This document shows, piece after piece, positions 25,886 through 33,988 of a DNA stretch of 64,000 nucleotides. The DNA is from Chitinophaga sp. MM2321. GTDB taxonomy: Bacteria > Bacteroidota > Bacteroidia > Chitinophagales > Chitinophagaceae. The notes under the pieces were generated by a model, which did no database searches, had not been told where the DNA came from, and was given only the letters and a program-made list of their open reading frames with translations. The stretch is taken from contig NZ_OZ035533.1 of assembly GCF_964033635.1 (NCBI RefSeq), positions 1,364,001-1,428,000 of the forward strand. The letters run 5' to 3'. The translations under genes and the position numbers were made by a program. Each line of letters opens with the position of its first letter. The stretch's first letter is position 1.

Positions 25886-26719
25886 TCAGTTTTCCTGCGC
25901 ATCTTCCAGGTAGCTGATGGCGGTGCCGCATTGTTTTTCAATTTCTGTAAAACAGGCTTCCAGCAGCTCCATTTCTCCATTCATAAAAGCCGATCTACCG
26001 GAGCTGGAAAAACCTTTCACCAGCAGGAACTGTTTGGTCAGATTTTGATTGATCAGCGAAAGATGTTGTTTGTGCTTTGCCGCAGTGCGTCTTTGCTCCA
26101 TAGATATGATGTTCCGGTAGTACTGTCCCAGTGTTCTGATCAGTAACAGCATGTACAATACCACGATAACGGGGTTGACTGCATATTGAAAGAAGGCAGA
26201 ATGCCCGGGGCTTACATACACGTGGATATGGTGCAGTTTAATATATGCCACCACAGAAAGGTAGCCGGCTAATACCAGGCAGTATACAAGCGAAGTGCGC
26301 AGGTTTACCGCAATATAAGCCAATAGGATGCTCATGGCCCAGATCACCGCATACTTGGGTGAAAGGTCCTGGTTGTTGAAAAAAGAGGAGAGGATGGGAA
26401 TGCCCAAGGTGCTTAAAGATGCGACGCTGGCCGCTTTTTTAGTGGAAGCTCCCTTTCTCAGCAAGAGCAGGCAGCCGAACAGGATGACGGCCAGAAGCGG
26501 TATCAGTAACATGTTTATCTCGTTCTGACTGATCATAGCGATGAACATGATGGGCATCAATAGCACGAGATAGAAGAAAATATAATCGAAGACAAGCCGG
26601 ATCCGGGCCTGTTCATAGGTATCTTCCGTATGAAGTACACTGTTTCCGATCACAGCCTTTTCCGAGCTGGTATAAATGAATCTTGTGAATAACCAGGCTT
26701 GCCTGAAATACTTTGCCAT
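25886..26719 (-). CDS. Polytopic membrane protein with C-terminal cytosolic helix
   Basis: A 277-residue protein that I cannot place in a named family. After a 40-residue N-terminus come five or six hydrophobic segments (FDYIFFYLVLLMPIMFIAMI, MLLIPLLAVILFGCLLLL, YAVIWAMSILLAYIAV, LVYCLVLAGYLSVVAYI, VNPVIVVLYMLLLIR). A roughly 75-residue charged helical tail follows (ISMEQRRTAAKHKQHLSLINQNL...). The layout resembles the sensor part of multi-TM histidine kinases, but no H-box, N-box or ATP site is present. It may be a truncated or repurposed sensor. It is monocistronic on the minus strand. Confidence 0.7.
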   Translation of the reverse strand: MAKYFRQAWLFTRFIYTSSEKAVIGNSVLHTEDTYEQARIRLVFDYIFFYLVLLMPIMFIAMISQNEINMLLIPLLAVILFGCLLLLRKGASTKKAASVASLSTLGIPILSSFFNNQDLSPKYAVIWAMSILLAYIAVNLRTSLVYCLVLAGYLSVVAYIKLHHIHVYVSPGHSAFFQYAVNPVIVVLYMLLLIRTLGQYYRNIISMEQRRTAAKHKQHLSLINQNLTKQFLLVKGFSSSGRSAFMNGEMELLEACFTEIEKQCGTAISYLEDAQEN

Positions 26720-26788
26720 TGCTGCATGCTTAGGATTGGCAAATTATCGTATTAATATACTAGGTAGATTAAACGTTCGTGTGAAATT

Positions 26789-26910
26789 GACCAGGATTAT
26801 AGGGATTTAACAAGATGGCCAGGATTGAACCAGGAGATATTAGCGAAGATATTCGCATTTTTCTCCCAGTTCAATCCTGGCCATCTTGTTAATTCCCTAT
26901 AATCCTGGTC
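26789..26910. repeat. Long intergenic palindrome R9 (42-bp arms, one mismatch)
   Basis: 26789-26830 and 26869-26910 are reverse complements except at one position. A small inner hairpin (GCGAA/TTCGC) sits in the loop. It ends 1 nt before the stop codon of the hsp20 gene. Its vocabulary (CAGGATTATAGGG, CAATCCTGG) differs from R1-R8 and resembles the AATCCTG-type intergenic repeats common in many bacterial genomes. Confidence 0.95.
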
Positions 26911-26911
26911 C

Positions 26912-27364
26912 TTATTCTACTACTATTTCTTTCACTGCTTCCTGTTTGTCTTCCTTTTTAGGTAAGGTTACTTTCAGGACGCCATTATCATATTTAGCCT
27001 GGATCTTGCTGCCATCTACCACATCGCTGATGCTGAAGGAGCGTTTAAAGGATTTGAAATTAAATTCACGGCGTACCTGTTTGTCGCTTTCGCTTTTAGT
27101 TTCTACCTTCTTTTCTGCGCTGATGGTTAAGGTTTTGTCGTCTGCACTGATTTTAAAATCTTCTTTAGAGAAACCCGGTGCTACTACGTCAACTAAAAAT
27201 GCTTCTTTGGTTTCCACGATGTTTACCGGTGGGTGTGTGGTAAAGTAATCGCTGGTCAGAAAATCATCTTTTACATACTTGTTCCATCCGCCATTGAAAA
27301 TGTCTTCAACGATTCCGTTAAATGTTTTGGGAAGAGGGCTGTGGTTAAATTTTACGAGTGTCAT
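26912..27364 (-). CDS. Small heat-shock protein, Hsp20/alpha-crystallin family
   Basis: A cytosolic ATP-independent holdase of 150 residues that binds unfolding proteins under stress. The alpha-crystallin domain covers about residues 45-140: PPVNIVETKEAFLVDVVAPGF at the start, DDKTLTISAEKK, RREFNFKSFKRSFSI and the closing GVLKVTLPKK. The C-terminal tail ends with VKEIVVE, an IxV-like motif used for oligomerisation. It is divergent from the bacilliredoxin gene, and the 238-bp gap between them holds a TGACA-TGTCA palindrome. Confidence 0.94.
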   Translation of the reverse strand: MTLVKFNHSPLPKTFNGIVEDIFNGGWNKYVKDDFLTSDYFTTHPPVNIVETKEAFLVDVVAPGFSKEDFKISADDKTLTISAEKKVETKSESDKQVRREFNFKSFKRSFSISDVVDGSKIQAKYDNGVLKVTLPKKEDKQEAVKEIVVE

Positions 27365-27476
27365 AGCTTTTATAAATTTTTAGTGAGAAATAAAATTTTG
27401 TTCGGTACCAGGTACAGATCAAATGGGATACCATGCCGCTAAAACTGCTATTTTGTTAGTAAAAACGTTACAGATT

Positions 27477-27491
27477 ATGACAAAGTGTCAT
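27477..27491. promoter_or_regulatory. Palindromic candidate operator in hsp20-bacilliredoxin gap
   Basis: ATGACA-AAG-TGTCAT is a perfect 6-bp inverted repeat with a 3-nt spacer. A further TGTCA half-site is at 27509-27513, 23 bp from the first. It lies between two divergent stress-related genes, so a shared regulator is possible. It is not a CIRCE element. Confidence 0.4.
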
Positions 27492-27561
27492 TTGTATTGT
27501 ATTTGTTGTGTCAAAAAGTCTTTTTGATCATGCATTTTTTTACTTTTTGCTCCTATATGTA

Positions 27562-27569
27562 TAACTTTG
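27562..27569 (+). promoter_or_regulatory. Candidate -7 element of bacilliredoxin gene
   Basis: TAACTTTG matches TAnnTTTG, 33 nt before the ATG at 27603. No TTTG is found at the ideal -33 distance. Confidence 0.5.
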
Positions 27570-27602
27570 TGAAAACGCTAAACAAAAAAAATTATAAACG
27601 AT

Positions 27603-28016
27603 ATGTATCCAGCAGAACTAGTAATGCCCATGAAGGCAGAATTAACAGACAAAGGTTTTGAAGAATTGCTGACCTCAGCCAGCGTAGAAAGCGCGCTGAA
27701 GCAAGATGGTACTACCCTGGTAGTTATTAACTCCGTATGTGGCTGCTCTGCAGGTACTGCGCGTCCAGGTGTATTATTAGCCGTAGCTCACAGTGAAAAG
27801 AAACCAGACAGGCTGACTACCAGCTTTGCCGGTTTTGACGGAGAAGCAGTAAACCAGATCCGTACACATCTGTTGCCTTATCCTCCTTCTTCTCCCGCTA
27901 TTGCTTTATTTAAGAATGGTGAATTAGTACATTTCATTGAACGCCACATGATTGAAGGTCGTTCTGCACAAATGATTGCGGCTAACCTCGCAGACGCATT
28001 CGAACAATATTGTTAA
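27603..28016 (+). CDS. BrxA/BrxB family bacilliredoxin
   Basis: A 137-residue thioredoxin-fold protein of the YphP/YqiW family. In Firmicutes these remove bacillithiol from mixed disulfides on proteins. The active site is Cys46-Gly-Cys48 (VINSVCGCSAGTARPGV), the family hallmark. HLLPYPPSSPAIALFKNGELVHFIERHMIEG matches the conserved C-terminal half. Bacillithiol is made in some Bacteroidota, so the role fits, but no bacillithiol genes are nearby. The gene ends 5-7 nt before a short palindrome (R10). Confidence 0.93.
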   Translation: MYPAELVMPMKAELTDKGFEELLTSASVESALKQDGTTLVVINSVCGCSAGTARPGVLLAVAHSEKKPDRLTTSFAGFDGEAVNQIRTHLLPYPPSSPAIALFKNGELVHFIERHMIEGRSAQMIAANLADAFEQYC

Positions 28017-28021
28017 ATATG

Positions 28022-28050
28022 GAAATTTCGAAATTCAAATTTCGAAATTG
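28022..28050. repeat. Short palindromic element R10
   Basis: Two copies of the self-complementary AATTTCGAAATT separated by 2 nt form an overall inverted repeat about 6 nt after the bacilliredoxin stop codon. It is a small member or relic of the post-stop palindrome family. Confidence 0.7.
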
Positions 28051-28142
28051 AAAATTGCATCGTACTTTGGTGGTTTGATTTTCCTTTTGATTAAATTCGG
28101 CTTTGTTCATAGGAAAACTCAGATCACCAATTTTTTTTGGCT

Positions 28143-29441
28143 ATGTATCCTAATTTATATTACGCTTTCAGAGATCTGCTAGGTTTAGAGATTCCCGTCC
28201 TGAAAATTTTCCAGACTTTTGGCTTTTTTGTAGCAATCGCTTTTTTGGCCGGCGCTTATATACTGACGCTGGAATTAAAGCGCCGGGAAAAACTGGGCTG
28301 GCTGCTGCCAATGTCTGAAATGATGGTGGTGAGCGGTCCTGCTACTACGGGAGAGTTGATAGGAAATGGTGTGATGGGTTTCCTGCTGGGATGGAAAGCT
28401 GTAGGGCTGGTATTAAACTGGGATACTGCTTCGCAGGATTTTCAGGGATACATCCTTTCCAGTCAGGGTAGTTTCCTGGCCGGACTGTTGCTGGCCGCAC
28501 TTTTTGTTTTCCTCAAATACAACAGCGCCAGAAAAAGAAAAATTACCACCGTTAAGAAAGAAGTAGTACCTGTATGGCCACACCAGCGTGTGCCGGACAT
28601 TATTGTTATGGCGGCTGTTGCCGGGTTGCTCGGTGCTAAAGTATTCCACAACCTCGAAAACTGGAGCGACTTTGTACAGGATCCTATCGGGGCTTTGCTG
28701 TCTTTTAGCGGTCTTACTTTTTATGGTGGACTGATAGTAGCTGCCATTGTGATCATCAGGTATGCCCGCAAAAAACAGATCAATGTCAGACAACTGATAG
28801 ATAGTGCTGCGCCTGCGCTCATGCTGGCTTATGCTATCGGCAGAATGGGCTGCCAGTTTTCCGGCGACGGCGACTGGGGCATTTACAACAGTGCCTATGT
28901 TACAGATACTACCGGCCATGTGGTGAATGTGGCCCCGGCAGAATTTGACCAGGTTGTAAAACAAAATGCTTTCTTTTTTCAGCAGCAATACAGCGATGTG
29001 GCACACATCCCGCACGCACCATTCGCAAAACCGGCCGCACTGGGCTTTCTGCCCGACTGGTTCTTTGCCTCCGGGTATCCCCACAATGTCATTAAAGAAG
29101 GCGTGCCTTTACCAGGTTGCGATGGGCAATATTGCAGGGTATTACCAATCGGCGTTTACCCCACACCGTTATATGAGATTATTGCCTGCCTGATTTTGTT
29201 CGGGGTATTGTGGTCAATCCGTAAGAAGGTGACTACACCAGGCGTTATTTTCGGCATTTACCTGATCCTGAATGGTATTGAAAGATTTTTTATAGAGAAG
29301 ATAAGAGTGAATACGAAGTACAATATTTTCGGTTTTCATCCCACCCAGGCTGAAATTATTGCTACCCTGATGGTAGTAGCCGGTATTGTATTAATATGGT
29401 ATTGCCGTAAAAAAAGGGCAGCCGAAACCACTATTTCCTGA
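28143..29441 (+). CDS. lgt: Prolipoprotein diacylglyceryl transferase (Bacteroidota type)
   Basis: An inner-membrane enzyme that transfers diacylglycerol from phosphatidylglycerol to the lipobox cysteine, needed for all the lipoproteins in this window. 432 residues, much longer than E. coli Lgt (291). The signature is at 233-246, GRMGCQFSGDGDWG, where the classical motif has Asn at the positions now Cys and Ser and Glu where this has the second Asp. YPTPLYE follows after an insertion of about 90 residues, and NGIERFFIEKIRVN is near the end. Several TM segments are clear. ATG at 28143 gives the N-terminus; an in-frame TTG lies 6 nt earlier. Confidence 0.93.
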   Translation: MYPNLYYAFRDLLGLEIPVLKIFQTFGFFVAIAFLAGAYILTLELKRREKLGWLLPMSEMMVVSGPATTGELIGNGVMGFLLGWKAVGLVLNWDTASQDFQGYILSSQGSFLAGLLLAALFVFLKYNSARKRKITTVKKEVVPVWPHQRVPDIIVMAAVAGLLGAKVFHNLENWSDFVQDPIGALLSFSGLTFYGGLIVAAIVIIRYARKKQINVRQLIDSAAPALMLAYAIGRMGCQFSGDGDWGIYNSAYVTDTTGHVVNVAPAEFDQVVKQNAFFFQQQYSDVAHIPHAPFAKPAALGFLPDWFFASGYPHNVIKEGVPLPGCDGQYCRVLPIGVYPTPLYEIIACLILFGVLWSIRKKVTTPGVIFGIYLILNGIERFFIEKIRVNTKYNIFGFHPTQAEIIATLMVVAGIVLIWYCRKKRAAETTIS

Positions 29442-29450
29442 TAATATTAT

Positions 29451-29879
29451 ATGCAACGCCACTCAACTTTAGTGCCTTTATCGCACGAGCATAAGCGTCT
29501 TTTATTTGTATGCCGGTATCTTAAGAAAAATGCCGCCGCATATGAGGGTTTTCCGTTGGAAACCCAGGCCAGGTTTGAATACATCGTAAAAGTATTCCAG
29601 GAATTAATGGTGCCGCACATCCGGAAAGAAGAATACCTGTTCGAAAAATGTATTGGTAAAAATGCCACCATTGATGCCCTGGTAGCGGAACTGCAATCAG
29701 AGCACCGGAGCATTTCCCGTATGTACAGTGGCCTGGTGGACAGTGTGCAACTGGATGATGATATGGACCAGTTGGCCATCAGCCTGGAAGCGCATATACG
29801 AAAAGAAGAACGGGAATTGTTTGAACTGCTGCAACAGGAGCTACCCGATCTCCTGGATAATTTGCAGTTGGGTGAATAA
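29451..29879 (+). CDS. Hemerythrin-like (HHE) domain protein
   Basis: A 142-residue cytosolic four-helix protein that probably binds a di-iron centre. The ligands can be read off: His12/His14 (LSHEHK), His56 and Glu60 (HIRKE), His85 (SEH), His115 and Glu119 (HIRKE). Such proteins sense or store O2, NO or iron, or serve in iron-sulfur repair; which applies here is not visible. It begins 9 nt after the lgt stop, so it is very likely co-transcribed with it. Confidence 0.9.
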   Translation: MQRHSTLVPLSHEHKRLLFVCRYLKKNAAAYEGFPLETQARFEYIVKVFQELMVPHIRKEEYLFEKCIGKNATIDALVAELQSEHRSISRMYSGLVDSVQLDDDMDQLAISLEAHIRKEERELFELLQQELPDLLDNLQLGE

Positions 29880-30194
29880 GTAAATAGTTTTTTCTATCTT
29901 GTAAGCATATCCTTATATATAGTGGAGAACAATGAAAATGTGGAGATTACCATCAGGTATACAGGATTGTTATGTGTCGTCATTACAGGTCTTGGTGGGT
30001 GCCGGATGACAATCCTCCATGACATTTGTCTGCGGAACCAAAATGTATATAATGTGCTATAGGATGGCATTGATAATTTTTTTATTTTTCAGAAGAGTCA
30101 AAAACACCCCATTGTTTTAATTTATAACACCCTCCTTATTATTAATCCATTTTTGTTAAGCTGATAATAATACAGTGACCATTTAATCAGAGTT
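29880..30194. other. Intergenic region before DUF2167 gene
   Basis: A 315-bp spacer with no supportable gene. AGGATTGT (29963-29970) and ACAATCCT (30009-30016) form a long-range inverted repeat with a 38-nt loop. The remainder is AT-rich promoter-like sequence without a full TAnnTTTG/TTTG pair. Confidence 0.5.
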
Positions 30195-31121
30195 ATGGAT
30201 AAGTTTTATTGGAGCTTATTGATTGTTTGCTTGTTAGTGCCCCTGCAGATGATAGCCAACAACAGGGAAGACAGTTTGAGTAAATATGATAAACTGGATG
30301 CTGCCGATTTGATCAGTGCCTCTTTCTCTTACCAACAGGGCGAGGTAGTGCTGGGCGAAGGGGTGGTATTGCAGGTGCCTGCTGGTTATCGTTTCCTGGA
30401 TGCCGCACAGAGCAAGTTACTGGTAGCACATCTATGGGGAAATCCGGAAAACCCGAATTCCGTAGGGCTCCTGCTGCCTGCCCGTGTAGGTCCAATGGAT
30501 AAAGACGTGTGGGGCCTCGAAGTTTCGCTGGAGTCATCCGGTTATGTGAGTGAAAAGGAAGCAAGGCATATTAATTATGCCAACCTGTTGCAGCAGATGA
30601 AAGAGGATATAAAAACAGAGAATGACTGGCGCCGGGAGAATGATATTGACGTTGTTACCACCATGCAGTGGGCCTTCCCGCCCTATTTCGATAAAAAAGA
30701 TCATACCCTGCACTGGGCGAGGATACTCCACTTCAGCAATAACCAACAACCCGTGCTCAACTATGAGATGCGGATCCTTAGCAGGAAGGGCGCCCTGTGT
30801 TTTAATGCCATAGCAGCGGCTTCTCAGCTCGAAAATATCAGGAAACTGTTGCCTGAACTGATGCAGCATGTGCATTTTAAACCGGGTAGCAGGTATACAG
30901 ATTATAACCCCATTACAGACCTGGCCACCATCGGAACCTCCGGAACATGGACTGTGAGTGACATACTTTCCCCCGAATACCTGCTGCTATGGCTGCGCAA
31001 CACCTGGTCGCTGCTACTCGTTTCTTCCGTTATGGTACTATTTGTATATGCGATGCAGCTTTACCACCGCCGCAGAACTACCCACAGAAAAATGATCCGC
31101 ATAGACGAAAGCCTCAATTAA
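30195..31121 (+). CDS. DUF2167 family membrane-anchored protein
   Basis: A 308-residue exported protein of the DUF2167 family, whose function is unknown. A signal peptide (SLLIVCLLVPLQMIA) precedes the family core: GVVLQVPAGYRFLD, VGLLLPARVGPMDKDVWGLEVS, then MQWAFPPYFDKKDHTLHWARILHF and LNYEMRILSRKGALCFNAIA. A hydrophobic segment near residues 275-295 (LLLVSSVMVLFVYAM) and a basic tail would anchor it in the inner membrane, with the main domain in the periplasm. It is monocistronic and ends 2 nt before palindrome R5. Confidence 0.88.
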   Translation: MDKFYWSLLIVCLLVPLQMIANNREDSLSKYDKLDAADLISASFSYQQGEVVLGEGVVLQVPAGYRFLDAAQSKLLVAHLWGNPENPNSVGLLLPARVGPMDKDVWGLEVSLESSGYVSEKEARHINYANLLQQMKEDIKTENDWRRENDIDVVTTMQWAFPPYFDKKDHTLHWARILHFSNNQQPVLNYEMRILSRKGALCFNAIAAASQLENIRKLLPELMQHVHFKPGSRYTDYNPITDLATIGTSGTWTVSDILSPEYLLLWLRNTWSLLLVSSVMVLFVYAMQLYHRRRTTHRKMIRIDESLN

Positions 31122-31123
31122 TA

Positions 31124-31212
31124 TTTTGGGATTTAATTATTTAGAGATGTAGCTATTTTGTTTCAACTCTGGAAACAAAATAGCTACATCTCTAAATAAT
31201 TAAATCCCAAAA
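31124..31212. repeat. Long intergenic palindrome R5 (41-bp perfect arms)
   Basis: 31124-31164 and 31172-31212 are perfect reverse complements around a 7-nt loop. It begins 2 nt after the DUF2167 stop. It joins a TTTTGGGATTT word (as in R2 and R6) to TTAATTATTTAGAGAT (as in R1 and R4), linking the two sub-families. Confidence 0.97.
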
Positions 31213-31391
31213 ACCGATTTGACCCCTATTTTCTGCCGGTTATCCTGCATAAATACCGCTATTTGATCTCCCCCAATTCCCCCTGCAACATTCTTTCTGC
31301 CCAGTCGTCTTTTTAACAAAATTACCAATCATCCCTATCTACAGACCGTTTATGTAAAGTTATGTACTATGCAATGCACAATACCTACTTT

Positions 31392-31437
31392 TACACTGTA
31401 GTAGTTAAGCTACTGTAGTGGACTTACTACTGTAGTA
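31392..31437 (+). promoter_or_regulatory. Three ACTGTAGT boxes at 17-bp spacing (candidate operator)
   Basis: ACTGTAGT occurs at 31395-31402, 31412-31419 and 31429-31436, each exactly 17 bp apart. The third is part of a perfect 13-bp palindrome, TACTAC-T-GTAGTA (31425-31437); the second is a weaker palindrome around CTAC-T-GTAG. The array lies 75-120 bp upstream of the receptor gene at 31511. Confidence 0.6.
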
Positions 31438-31510
31438 TAGAAACCAAGGTTCTTTAAGCTGGACTGATCTAAAAAACTAAAAAACTAAAAAAATCTAAAT
31501 CCGCCCTTAT

Positions 31511-33988
31511 ATGAAAGCAACTTTTAAAGCGTTTACATTAACAATAGGTGTGTTAGGCGCTGCATTCACGTCTCAGGCTCAAAGCGGTCCTAAAGTGGCT
31601 GGACAAATAACGCAAGCCGGTGCAAAACCAGTAGAATTTGCAACAGTAACTTTATTGAAAGCAAAAGACTCATCGCTCGTAAAAGGCGCTATAGCTGATA
31701 TCAGCGGTAAATATGAATTTGAAAACGTTAAACAGGGGAAGTACCTGGTAGCCGCTGCGGCAGTAGGTATGACCAAAGCCTATAGCAAAACATTCGACAT
31801 AAACACCACCAGCTTACGGATGCCAGCGATTTCCCTGGAAACCGCCGCCAAAAACCTGAAAGGAGTAGAGGTAACCGCACAAAAGCCTTTTATAGAACAA
31901 AGGGCAGATAAAATGATCGTAAATGTAGAAAACAGCATCACCGGCGCCGGTGGTACTGCCATGGAAGTGCTGGAAAAATCGCCCACTATCAATGTTGATA
32001 AAGATGGTAACATCTCTATGAAAGGTAAAGGTGGGGTAGTAATCATGATAGATGGTAAACCAACCAATATGACCTCCCAGGACGTTGCCGAGTTGTTGAA
32101 AAGCATGCCCAGTTCAAATCTTGAACAGATTGAACTGATTGCCAATCCTTCCGCCAAGTACGATGCAGCCGGCAACGCAGGGATCATTAACCTGAAACTG
32201 AAAAAGAACAGGAACTACGGTACCAACGGGAATGTTACGCTGGGTGGCGCCTATGGTGTATGGCCCCGCTATAACGCAGGACTCAACCTGAACCACCGCA
32301 ATGAAAAGTTCAATATATATGGGTCTTATAATTACAGTCACCGCGAACAGCAGCAAGATCTGGGTTTGTACCGCTCTTTAACAGACAAAGGTGTGTTCCG
32401 GGTGTATGACCAGACCAACACCATGCGTCAGCAATCCAACTACCAGGCCGGTAAAATAGGCGCCGACTACTTTGTCGCCAAAGGACATACCATCGGTGTG
32501 ATGGTGGACCTTGCAGCCAGGGACCGCACTATTCCCAGCTACGCTACCACCCGTATCGGTAACGGCAATACCGTTGATTCTATCTTATATACCAACACCA
32601 ATGATGGCGCAAAATGGAAGAGAGGTGCATACAACCTCAACTACCGCGGCGTGCTGGATTCTACCGGTAAAGAACTGAATGTTGACCTGGACTATGCCCG
32701 GAATACAGACAGACAACATTCAGAGATCCTCGCACTCTCCCGTGATGGAGCAGGAAAAAACATACTGGGCAGCGATACTTCCCGCAATAACCAGCCTTCC
32801 AATATTGAAATTAAAACGGCAAAGATCGACTACACGCATCCGCTGAAAAATCAGGCTAAGCTGGAAGCCGGTGTCAAAGTGAGTTTCGTGACAACTGACA
32901 ACAATGCCCGTTTTGATTCCCTGAGAAGCGGCGCCTGGATAATGGATGAAAACCGCTCCAATCATTTTATATATAAGGAGAACATCAATGCAGCATATAT
33001 TAACTACAATAAACAGTTTGACAAATGGGGTGTGCAGCTGGGATTACGGGGAGAACAGACACATATCTCTGGTCATTCAGAATCCATGAAGGATCAGCAA
33101 ATGACGGCAGCAAATAATGACTCTACTTATTTCAACCTGTTTCCAAGTGCGGCTGTAACGTATAATCTGAACAAGAACAATACCCTGGGACTGACCTACA
33201 GCCGCCGTATTCAGCGCCCCAGCTATGAAGACCTGAATCCATTTGAGTTTTATCTGGACAGATATACCAAGGAAGCAGGTAATCCTAACCTGAAGCCGCA
33301 GTATTCCAACAACTTTGAAGTGACCCATACCTTCAAACAGTTCCTGATCACTTCTCTTGGTTATTCCCACACCAAAAATATGATGACCAGGATACTGGAA
33401 GCAGATGTGGACCACGCTACCGGCGATACAACCGTGCTTAAATATAAGTTCCTGAATGTGGCAAAAGCAGATAACTTCAACCTGAATGTTTCTATGCCGT
33501 TACCCATCACTAAATGGTGGACCAGCTTTACAACAGTATCGCTTTCTTACAATATGTATGAAACGGTTGTAAACAACAATCCCGTAAAACTTGGTGCTAC
33601 CGGCTTCTTTGGCCGTACGCAGCAAACATTTACCCTTACAAAAGACCTGTCTGCAGAAGCCTCCTTCTTTTATGTTTCTCCGCAGGTGGCTAATGAGGGT
33701 TTATTCAAAATGAAGTCTATGTATAGCCTGGACCTGGGTTTACAGCAAAAAGTACTCAAAGGAAAGGGTACCCTGAAGCTGAATGTTACAGATATACTTA
33801 AAACGCAGTATTTCCGTGGTTCCTTTGATAACGCCGGCAGAAATACGGCTGTATACAGTAAGTGGGATGCACAACAGGTACGCCTCACATTCACTTACCG
33901 CTTTGGTAATAACAATGTGAAAGCAGCCCGTAACCGTGAGACAGGACTGGAAGCAGAGCAGAATCGTGTTAAACAGGGCGGCAATTAA
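31511..33988 (+). CDS. Outer-membrane beta-barrel protein with carboxypeptidase-like N-domain (TonB-receptor-like)
   Basis: An 825-residue outer-membrane protein. A signal peptide ends FTSQAQ. Residues 28-110 form a carboxypeptidase-regulatory-like beta-sandwich (VAGQITQAGAKPVEFATVTLLK). Residues 115-230 resemble a TonB-receptor plug (GTAMEVLEKSPTINVDKDGN, GVVIMIDGKPTNM, QIELIANPSAKYDAAGNAGIINL). The rest is a barrel ending in QVRLTFTYRFG. This matches the outer-membrane beta-barrel 3 type, for which no substrate is known. No SusD or DUF4249 partner is adjacent. The upstream ACTGTAGT array suggests specific regulation. Confidence 0.88.
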   Translation: MKATFKAFTLTIGVLGAAFTSQAQSGPKVAGQITQAGAKPVEFATVTLLKAKDSSLVKGAIADISGKYEFENVKQGKYLVAAAAVGMTKAYSKTFDINTTSLRMPAISLETAAKNLKGVEVTAQKPFIEQRADKMIVNVENSITGAGGTAMEVLEKSPTINVDKDGNISMKGKGGVVIMIDGKPTNMTSQDVAELLKSMPSSNLEQIELIANPSAKYDAAGNAGIINLKLKKNRNYGTNGNVTLGGAYGVWPRYNAGLNLNHRNEKFNIYGSYNYSHREQQQDLGLYRSLTDKGVFRVYDQTNTMRQQSNYQAGKIGADYFVAKGHTIGVMVDLAARDRTIPSYATTRIGNGNTVDSILYTNTNDGAKWKRGAYNLNYRGVLDSTGKELNVDLDYARNTDRQHSEILALSRDGAGKNILGSDTSRNNQPSNIEIKTAKIDYTHPLKNQAKLEAGVKVSFVTTDNNARFDSLRSGAWIMDENRSNHFIYKENINAAYINYNKQFDKWGVQLGLRGEQTHISGHSESMKDQQMTAANNDSTYFNLFPSAAVTYNLNKNNTLGLTYSRRIQRPSYEDLNPFEFYLDRYTKEAGNPNLKPQYSNNFEVTHTFKQFLITSLGYSHTKNMMTRILEADVDHATGDTTVLKYKFLNVAKADNFNLNVSMPLPITKWWTSFTTVSLSYNMYETVVNNNPVKLGATGFFGRTQQTFTLTKDLSAEASFFYVSPQVANEGLFKMKSMYSLDLGLQQKVLKGKGTLKLNVTDILKTQYFRGSFDNAGRNTAVYSKWDAQQVRLTFTYRFGNNNVKAARNRETGLEAEQNRVKQGGN

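Noticed and set aside
31511..33988. SusC/SusD polysaccharide-utilisation locus
   Set aside because: No SusD-like gene, glycosidase or hybrid regulator is adjacent, and the receptor is of the shorter outer-membrane beta-barrel type.
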